Assembly: GCA_033557685.1 (NCBI GenBank)
Contig: JAWQRN010000657.1
Location: 1-27,442, forward strand
DNA: 27,442 bases
Source: Sperchopsis tessellata
Taxonomy: Eukaryota; Arthropoda; Insecta; Coleoptera; Hydrophilidae
Direction: 5' to 3'
A program made the translations under genes and the position numbers. Position 1 is the stretch's first letter, and every line of letters begins with the position of its first letter. Below the pieces are notes generated by a model, which saw nothing but the letters and a program-made list of their open reading frames with translations, did no database searches and was not told the DNA's origin. Shown in pieces: positions 21,200 to 27,442 of the stretch.

Positions 21200-23290
21200 C
21201 TGTAAAAAAAGATTAAGTTTAGGAGAAGAATCGAAAGGAAAACGAAACAATAGACACGAACTAAACCTTTTGCAGAATGAAAGCGTGCAGAAGAGATACA
21301 GACAAATAGTAGATAACAAACTGGATAACACCAAAAATTCGTGGCAACGGGGAATGGAAGCGAGTAGAAAAATCAATGAGAGAAGTGACAAGTGAAACGT
21401 TTTCAGGAAAGAAATTATATAGAAGAAAAAGCTGGCACGATGAAGAATTCATAAAGGCAGTAGAGAGAAGGGTAAAGGGAAGAGAGGAAATGATCAAGGA
21501 GAATACTGCATAAAATAGCAGATCGATGAAAGAATAAAACTAAAGAAATATGCAGAAAAAAGAAAAGATTGGCCAATGAAAATAAAATGAAGAATATGGA
21601 AGAAAAATGCAGGAACGGTAAAATATGAAACTTATATCGAGGTCAAAAGGTCAAGGACGGGTTACTCATACAGTATAACTTACAATAGAAATAAGATAGG
21701 GGCCCTAATAGGAAGAAGAACGGAGAGATGGAAGGAATATTTTAAAAATTTCCTGAACAGGGAATACGAAGGGATAGAGGAAGAAGAGAGTAGTAATTAT
21801 GAGGAACCAAACAGAGCACCGATAGAACCACCACAAAGTACGTGGAGAAAATGGACTTACGACTGAGATGCTGAAATATGGATGAGAAACTATAAAATGA
21901 GATGTACAAGCTGGTAATAACAATATAGGAGGAAGAAAAAACGCCAGAAGGGTGGTCAACAGCAGTGTTCTGTCCAATTTTCAAGAAAAGGGATAACAAC
22001 AAATGCGAAAATTACAATAGGTCTCCTGAACACACGATACAAAATATTAGCAAGAAGAATAAATGCGAAGATGTTTAATTACTCGGAGAAAATAAAAGAA
22101 GAATAGCAGACTGATTTGAAAGGAAACAGATCGGTTATGTTCCAGATATTTGCACTTAACCAGACCCAATTAATGAAAACAAGATAACAATACATGTCAT
22201 GTCTGTCGACTTTAAAGAAGCCTATCAATCTATAAATAGAGAAAAATTGTTGAGAGCAATGAAAGAGATACGACTTTGAAGAAACCGATAAATATAACAG
22301 TAATGACTCTCCAAAGAACAAAGCACAAAATAAGAACACATGATGCCACATCAGAGCCATTCAGGGTAACAAGAGGTTTGAGTCAAGGATATCCTATGTC
22401 AGCGCTGTTCTTCAATATATCCTTAGATACGAATGATGGGCAGTAGAACAAGCACTAATGGTACAATACATAACCAAAATGACCATGTATAGCGTATGCT
22501 AATGGTGTCACTGTGATTGACAAATACCGAAAGGAACTGCAAAGGGTTCTAGCAGGACTTAGCAGGGATGCGCTGAAGATGGGATTAAAAAAATGAATTA
22601 AAGACAAAATATATAGAAATGCGAGGTACTGTGAGGACCACTGACACGGACAAATATATGCTGATAAAATTTGAACAAAATTCAGAACAAAAATTTAAGA
22701 AAGTGAACAGCTTTGTATATTTGGGCACACTAATAACACACAACTTTGATAGCAGCAAGGAAATAGAAGCAAGGATAGTGAGAGGGAACAGAAGTGCTGG
22801 GAGTTTGAGATCGGTGCTAAAATCAAAGGAAGTGTCACGAAAAACAAAGATATGAATATATCAGACAGTAATACGCCCAGCAGTGATATACGCTTGTGTA
22901 ATTTGAACATTAAACAAAACAGATAAGAAAATATTGCAAGGTAAGAGAGAAAATTATTGCGAAAAATTTATGGCGGAAGGAAAGTGTGGGAATTATGAAG
23001 ATGTTCAATTGATGGAAATGTATGGAGAATCGGGAATAGTCAAGATAATAAGGTCACAAAGAATCAGATGGATCGGGCCCGTACAGGAACTCCTAAATGA
23101 AAGAATAACAAAAATGGAGCTGAGTGGGGGACCTATTGGCACCAAAAGAAGAGGTATAGTAAGGAAAAGATGGATCGATGCAACAGAGGAAGATTTGTAG
23201 AGACTACAGGTCAAAAACTGGAGAGTAGCTGCAAATTACAGCAGGAAATGGAGAGAAATAACAAACCTACAAGTTTACACCGTAAAGCGA
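21200..23290 (+). mobile_element. Decayed non-LTR retrotransposon (RTE-like) with RT domain
   Basis: Read on the + strand with several frame changes, motifs appear in the order expected for a LINE. First comes a lysine-rich connector near 21380-21510 with SWHDEEFIKAVERR. RT blocks follow at about 22200-22510, and a long C-terminal region to about 23290 contains FVYLGTLITHNFDSSKEIEA (22710-22770) and KRRGIVRKRWIDATEEDL (23150-23200). The 5' endonuclease domain is not visible, so it is 5'-truncated. The many indels and stops make it an old copy. The C-terminal pattern is that of RTE-clade and related elements widespread in arthropods; the clade is inferred from motif style only. Long - strand frames over this region are shadows. 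Confidence 0.8.
22200..23255 (+). pseudogene. Reverse transcriptase remnant of the LINE
   Basis: Near 22200 the sequence reads VDFKEAYQSINREKLLRAMK, equivalent to the RT block that carries the first catalytic aspartate. Near 22373 it reads GLSQGYPMSALFFNI, the G-x-x-Q-G-x-P-x-S block. Near 22493 it reads AYANG, where the catalytic Y-A-D-D of functional enzymes is lost. Open pieces at 22619-22855 and 22934-23200 carry the thumb and C-terminal parts, with RSQRIRWIGPVQELLNERIT followed by the KRRG...RWID...EED pattern. Several frameshifts separate the pieces. It cannot encode an active enzyme. Confidence 0.8.
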
Positions 23291-24443
23291 CATACATATC
23301 GATGTTAGAGACAAATTTGTGATATATTTTTGTAAGAACAGGTAGATGAGGAGTACATTGGATGTTCCATTTCCATTCTGATGTTTCAATGTATTTTTTG
23401 ACAAAAATGATTCAAAATTATGAAGAAATACTCTAAATGGCTACGTACTACTGAGAAGTTTGAGCTTAAATGTGTACGGTCGAAGTACCCCAGAGTCACA
23501 CAAAATCCCAGATTTCTTAGAGATCTTTGACTTAATGTGGCACTCAAAAATTGTATGTAATTATGCAACTGCCTTCTATTGCCTGCCTTGAAATAGATGC
23601 CTGTCTTAAAATGGATGCCATTATTGTCGGTTTCAAATGATTAGGAAATTTCCTGAAAAAAAAGGAATTACGTAGAATACAATTATTACGTCTTCTGTAC
23701 ATTACTATAAGGAAAGAAAAAATAATGAATGAAAGATTACTAAACTTGAAAAAATTCGAGAACATATGCATCTTTATAAGTTTCGTTTTTAAATTTAAAT
23801 ATTATTTTCGCAACGTATATTTTAGATAATTTTACTTAGTGCTTGTTAAATATTTAAAGTGTTATTCTTGTAATTATACAGAACTATAAAAACAGTATAA
23901 TTCACGTTTGACTAGTTACTTATTCGTCCTCAAGTGCAATATTAGTTATAACACAAACGTTTAAATTGGTCACCAAAAGCAAGCTATAATATTTATAATA
24001 CCCGATTATGTTAATTTACAATTTCCGAGACTATATTGAAGTAAAACATGCAAGAAAAGCGCATAGCTAATTAGGTCATTTTTCCAATGCTTGCAACTCT
24101 AAACATTTAAGGTAGTTTACAAATGCAAATGGAATGAATGCATAGTTGCTCTCAGGTATACTCTTTTAAAATGCATGGTTTTTATTAATTTAGTTACTTT
24201 ATGCAGCTTTAGATAAAGCATGTTTGCCTTCCTCTCACAGTATGCACAGTCTTTCCCCATAACTTGTACAAACTTAAAGTACTGTTTGCACTAGGAAGCT
24301 CCACCATATACTACAACCATATTTACTTTTATCCACTTGTTTCTGTTTGATTAGCTAATGTTTATTTATTTTATTTTCACTTCGCTTCATGTCAATCTTA
24401 CCATCCAATCCGCATATCCGCTTGCATTTTGATGTTAACTTAG

Positions 24444-24718
24444 ACCTGATGGACAGTCACCCGATACTTCTGGATCAAAGTGGCCCTTAAAACCAGGAGT
24501 CTTAGTGCATGTTAATAAAATGCACAATCTGAACATGAGCCAGCTTTCACCGATGTCCATTACTGCGACACAATTTAAGACGACTGCCGTAGCTAAAGCC
24601 AGCCATAAATTCATTTATAAGAGAAATAAAAATAAGGTTTACTCCCGACTAAGAGACCTTTTGGGCTTTACCGATCAGGACTTCGTTCCATTCGGGGTTT
24701 ACCAAAGTTCAAGTGGAG
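24444..24718 (+). CDS. Exon G: large cytoplasmic exon
   Basis: This 275-nt exon enters in phase 2 after GATGTTAACTTAG and leaves in phase 1 at G|GTAAGT. It encodes residues 285-376. Features are PDGQSPDTSGSKWPLKPGVL near its start, then HVNKMHNLNMSQLSPMS, a basic stretch (YKRNKNKVYSRLRDLLG, including K-R-N-K-N-K) and DQDFVPFGVYQSSSG at the end. No domain is recognised. It reads as a soluble cytoplasmic tail with a positively charged patch and several Ser/Thr and Tyr residues that could be phosphorylated (inference). The region is less AT-rich than the flanking introns. The methionines inside it are not starts, because the frame is open and in phase from the acceptor. Confidence 0.88.
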
Positions 24719-24793
24719 GTAAGTTTCGCATTCATATTTTGCGTTTGCACGGCGTTTTTTCATTATTATTTGTTTTCTTTTTGTTGAGTTTAG
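24719..24793 (+). other. 75-bp intron, stop-free and a multiple of three
   Basis: The donor is GTAAGT and the acceptor TTGTTGAGTTTAG. It keeps the frame if retained and would then add 25 residues, the last part strongly hydrophobic (GVFSLLFVFFLLSLV). The acceptor is a NAGNAG tandem, TAGTAG, so a second acceptor three bases downstream (after 24796) is available. Confidence 0.75.
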
Positions 24794-24883
24794 TAGTTAC
24801 TTTCAAAAAGTTTACTAATCCATCGACACCAACTCAAGCGGATGTCGCCACATCGTCAAGAAAACGTAAGAAACCGGGTGCGG
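24794..24883 (+). CDS. Exon H: basic C-terminal tail exon
   Basis: This 90-nt phase 1-1 exon encodes residues 377-406: VVTFKKFTNPSTPTQADV followed by ATSSRKRKKPGA. The RKRKK cluster and the Thr/Ser-rich stretch suggest a cytoplasmic regulatory or membrane-binding tail, which is inference. The donor G|GTAAGT is consensus. A weaker donor-like GTAAGA lies inside at about 24866. The tandem acceptor TAGTAG would change Val-Val to a single Val. The open frame continues past the donor into the (TA)n repeat, so an unspliced form would end in a tyrosine/isoleucine run at 24975. The true terminal exon is not certain. Confidence 0.75.
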
Positions 24884-24907
24884 GTAAGTTTTCTTATATT
24901 ATTTTAT

Positions 24908-24926
24908 TATATATATATATATATAT

Positions 24927-24968
<42 letters not shown>
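24908..24968. repeat. (TA)n microsatellite
   Basis: A near-perfect TA dinucleotide run with one TAGATA interruption, shortly after the donor of exon H. Confidence 0.95.
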
Positions 24969-24970
<2 letters not shown>

Positions 24971-25500
24971 ACTAATGTCACTTCTTTTCAACTCAAATCA
25001 TTTTAAAAGTCACTATTATTATGTACATCTCATGAGGTACTTCTAAAACTTGATAACATTCCCTATCAATAAAATTAAAACGTATCACTTTAGCTAGGAT
25101 ATTCCCGTAATATTCTACATTTTTCTGAATAATATATCCTACTAGTTTTTACTTACTTTAGACTATTTACCCAAATATAAACTTTTGATATATTCCAAAA
25201 TGAAGGTAGGCGAATGTTATATAAACGAAGTAAGTAACTAAAAGTAAAAGAGTACTTATAATCACTTTTTTTCTCGGTCTTCATATACCTTTGTCTATCT
25301 ATTATTTATAATATTTTTATTTGCGGGGTGGCGACTTAGTAACTTATACCCAAACTTCTTAAGCCATTTGTGTTCCACAATTGGTCACATTAACTAGTTT
25401 GCTCCTCGGTAAGCTAAATATGGTACACACCCCAACCCTGGTCCTGTCTACCTACCACTTGGACTTGACCCATTCCAGTTCATAAAAAAAAATATCTGAT

Positions 25501-25740
25501 CTACCTACAACTCCAGTGAGTCCTAAGAAGAATCGCGTTCACTAACCTTGTCATTTTGGTTTTCATGGATACACCTACTATGAATTCTTGTCCGTGGAAA
25601 GTGTTACCATAGCCCACCCTCGCCAGTATATCTTTTTTCTTTCTATCTTCGATCCCCTTGTAACCCTTAATGTCACTGCACATTATCACAGCACCTGCTG
25701 TTAAAAAAACTGGCCCACTCTCCATTAGCATACTTGCTCC
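25501..25740 (-). CDS. Possible minus-strand exon, function unknown
   Basis: On the - strand an acceptor-like GGTGTTATGCAG precedes an open stretch beginning GASMLMESGPVFL. It continues with GYKGIEDRKKKDIL, ARVGYGNTF and FIVGVSMKTKM, and ends at a TAG followed by GTAGAT. The stretch is less AT-rich than its surroundings and open over about 80 codons, which is long for this AT-rich background. I recognise no family. It lies downstream, on the same strand, of the segment at 25961-26165, so it could belong to the same gene family, a duplicate or a pseudogene. Chance or an old repeat is also possible. Confidence 0.3.
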   Translation of the reverse strand, partial: GASMLMESGPVFLTAGAVIMCSDIKGYKGIEDRKKKDILARVGYGNTFHGQEFIVGVSMKTKMTRLVNAILLRTHWSCR

Positions 25741-25960
25741 CTGCATAACACCGTAAAATTATGTTTGTAACATGAACGAATGAGTACCAGGAGATAGACC
25801 CCTAACACTTTTCAGATTTCAATAGATCTGCTCCCAGAATGCATATTTTTCTTACATCTATATAGTGTGTGATCCCTTCTTGCAGAAGTACGCTGCCATT
25901 ACACAATTGTACTATAGTGAGTATTTCTACTTAAAACCTGTTATTAAAATAGTATTACCT

Positions 25961-26165
25961 TCAGATTAGATCAACGGGAATCGTGAGTTCCGGAGCCATG
26001 TCCAGTACATTTTTAATTACAAGAGCGTAACCATATTCATACCCACGTTTTTCCACAAACATGCTGCACGCTCGCTTAGTGCTGCGCTTGCAGCCTCCAT
26101 CGTTATGTACAATCTCAACAGCGGTACTTCCTATAGTGTGGTTGTTGCTGCACTTCACATAGCCG
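25961..26165 (-). CDS. Possible last exon of a small secreted protein, MBF2-like (weak)
   Basis: On the - strand the acceptor TTTTTTAAATAACAG precedes an open stretch of 67 codons ending in TGA: GYVKCSNNHTIGSTAVEIV, then HNDGGCKRSTKRACSMFVEK, then RGYEYGYALVIKN and a short tail. The order T-x-G-x-x-A-x-I, then G-G, then R-G-Y-x-Y-x-x-x-V/I recalls the C-terminal half of insect MBF2-family proteins, usually encoded by a similar last exon. A cysteine pair (CKRSTKRAC) with two extra residues between GG and RG is unlike the usual family spacing. Composition is clearly less AT-rich than the flanks. No first exon or signal peptide is visible upstream, where a LINE fragment begins 39 bp away. It may be a pseudogene. 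Confidence 0.35.
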
Positions 26166-26203
26166 CTGTTATTTAAAAAATTTGAATACTGTCTCACGAC
26201 CGG

Positions 26204-26310
26204 CTAGCAATTACAAGTACACCCAACCACAGTACCCAATTGGTATGTGGTTCTATCTTCCAGCTGCGGCTTCCAGTCCAATTTATGATCTAATATCATC
26301 CCAAGATATT
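26204..26310 (-). mobile_element. LINE reverse-transcriptase fragment
   Basis: On the - strand the frame starting at about 26310 reads YLGMILDHKLDWKPQLEDRT and then runs to a TAG at 26206-26204. This is the Y-L-G-x-x-L-D-x-K-L-x-W block found after the catalytic palm of jockey-like non-LTR elements. Only this short piece is present. Confidence 0.6.
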
Positions 26311-27355
26311 TAAATATATATTACTATAGCAATTGTCTTGCCAAAAAATTCTGTAATTTCAATTGTGGTCACCTCCTTATCTTTGTAAAAATGAAAAAAG
26401 ATGTATTACGAAGGCGCACTTTCTTTACACACTATGTATCTACGAGATTTAATTTCTATCATAGGAGTTAATACAGAGCCTCCTTTTGATCCCCTGATCT
26501 ACAGCGGACCAGAATCGGACGACTCTTTTCAACACCAATGAGTTAATCACTACCTCACTAGCACCAAACCAACTATGCCTAGAAAAGCACCCAGTCCCCA
26601 AGCTTTATCCAAGACTCCCCTGTCTGAGTCTTGTATATTTGTGAACACAAATATGTATACAGGGTTTGTATATGATGTTTCCGCGGAACATAACACGATA
26701 CCACTTAAAGTTGGAACTAAATGTGAAGTGTAAGGTAGAGGCAATATTTAAAATTGTTTTCATTATAGCACATGACATTTCAAAGTTCTATTTTATATTT
26801 TGGTATTCTGATTTTATTGTTTTTAATTTTAAGGCGAAGATTAAATTTGTGGATTAATCCAAATTATTTGGGAGAATGGTTTAGTAAACCCATCCAATTT
26901 ATTCATATGCTCTCAGTAACGGTTGCAGCATTAATAATGTCTAAATTTGTCACATCTGTATTTTCTTAATCTTCAGTAAGTTATCTTATGAAGTATATCC
27001 TTAGGATGTTGTTAGCTATGAGAATAATTGAATTTTCCTATTAAAATATTTCTAACTGTGACAGGTAAATGAGCTCAAATACTATATTACAAACTGTAAT
27101 TCGAAACTCCGTAGTTTTTTTTTTAATTGTAATCTGTTCTCGGGAAACCATATATTTCAAAAACTGCCAAAAAGAATAAGGAAAACTGAAATCAAGTAAT
27201 TGACCATCAAAGTATCAAGTTATTATGATTTAGAAAATATTTTTTTTTATTTCTTGGCTAGCACTTGTGAGAGCTAAATGTTGTTCCATTACTAGCACTA
27301 TTAAAAGCTTATCGGCACCTACATCTAGCACTTTTCAGAACTACTTGTCTTGATA

Positions 27356-27357
<2 letters not shown>

Positions 27358-27388
<31 letters not shown>

Positions 27389-27411
27389 TTTATATATATA
27401 CATATATATAG

Positions 27412-27442
<31 letters not shown>
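27358..27442. repeat. (TA)n microsatellite at window end
   Basis: An interrupted TA run with occasional GATTTA, CATA and GATA interruptions continues to the end of the window. Confidence 0.95.

Larger units (their letters stand above)
15680..24443 (+). other. 8.8-kb intron
   Basis: The donor is GTAAGT and the acceptor GATGTTAACTTAG. It contains a candidate 12-nt microexon (15953-15964), a LINE endonuclease-region fragment (16315-17180), a possible SINE remnant near 18900, a less AT-rich island near 20405-20720, and a decayed RT-bearing LINE (about 21200-23290). I see nothing coding in 17300-18890, 19000-20400 or 23300-24440; open frames there (17565-17786, 19263-19460, 23386-23771, all -) have no family features. 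Confidence 0.75.
3475..24883 (+). other. Partial gene: Ig-superfamily single-pass membrane protein (gene span)
   Basis: This span groups eight exons whose splice phases join without a break (0-1, 1-1, 1-1, 1-1, 1-1, 1-2, 2-1, 1-1). They give about 406 residues: end of an Ig domain, two complete Ig domains, a short linker, one membrane helix and a cytoplasmic tail of at least 140 residues. The extracellular side carries seven N-glycosylation sequons. N- and C-termini are missing. The layout fits cell-surface recognition or adhesion proteins of the nephrin/SYG-2/hemicentin-like kind found in insect nervous and muscle tissue. That family label is inference from domain layout; I do not recognise a specific orthologue and leave the symbol empty. 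No fibronectin III domain is visible before the membrane. Confidence 0.85.
24884..27442. other. Downstream intron or 3' region
   Basis: It begins with the GTAAGT donor of exon H. It contains (TA)n at 24908-24968, a possible small exon at 25886-25916, two - strand coding-like segments (25501-25740 and 25961-26165), a - strand LINE fragment (26204-26310) and a terminal (TA)n tract. Between 24970-25490 and 26320-27350 I see nothing that I can support as a gene. Confidence 0.55.

Noticed and set aside
21191..22360. Cluster of hydrophobic minus-strand open frames
   Set aside because: They are antisense to the purine-rich LINE; the complement of A/G-rich sequence gives Leu/Ser/Phe-rich frames that mimic membrane proteins.
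24908..24968. Coding continuation into a Tyr/Ile repeat
   Set aside because: It is a (TA)n microsatellite translated in frame after a consensus donor.
1..27442. CRISPR array, operon or phage-like system
   Set aside because: There are no regularly spaced short repeats, no polycistronic gene layout and clear spliceosomal introns; the DNA is eukaryotic.

Overview
The window looks like arthropod, probably insect, nuclear DNA. It is AT-rich, genes are split by introns from 60 bp to almost 9 kb, splice sites are GT-AG, and decayed non-LTR retrotransposons, tRNA-derived SINEs, a TIR DNA transposon and (TA)n microsatellites fill the non-coding space. No bacterial-style gene structure is present. Most of the window is intron.

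The one clear gene is on the + strand. Its exons (3475-24883, open at both ends) encode the membrane-proximal part of a single-pass immunoglobulin-superfamily surface protein: the end of one Ig domain (3475-3604), a full Ig domain (3665-3922), a second full Ig domain with an extra cysteine pair (9258-9521), a 36-nt linker exon (9671-9706), a transmembrane exon (15293-15424), a 34-nt cytoplasmic exon (15646-15679), a 275-nt cytoplasmic exon (24444-24718) and a 90-nt basic tail exon (24794-24883). All splice phases agree across the eight exons. The partial protein is about 406 residues. The N-terminus with signal peptide lies upstream of the window, and the 3' end is downstream or in a weakly supported small exon near 25.9 kb. 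The layout suits a cell-adhesion or recognition receptor of the broad nephrin/SYG-2/hemicentin-like class, but I do not recognise the exact orthologue.

Region by region: 1-2740 is a decayed TIR transposon with transposase fragments on the - strand. 2741-3474 is upstream intron. 3923-9257 is an intron with a SINE and a young 257-bp tandem duplication. 9707-15292 is an intron with a conserved-looking SINE-like tail, a 137-bp diverged tandem repeat, a fold-back element and a second SINE. 15680-24443 is an intron with an endonuclease-region LINE fragment (16315-17180) and a long decayed LINE with RT motifs (about 21200-23290). 24884-27442 holds two exon-like coding segments on the - strand, a LINE fragment and a terminal (TA)n tract.

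The most interesting points are a possible in-frame 12-nt microexon at 15953-15964, two short introns that are stop-free and a multiple of three so their retention keeps the frame, possible zero-length (recursive) splice sites, a possible MBF2-like exon on the - strand, and the old TIR element at the left edge. No searches could be run, so family names rest on motif reading.
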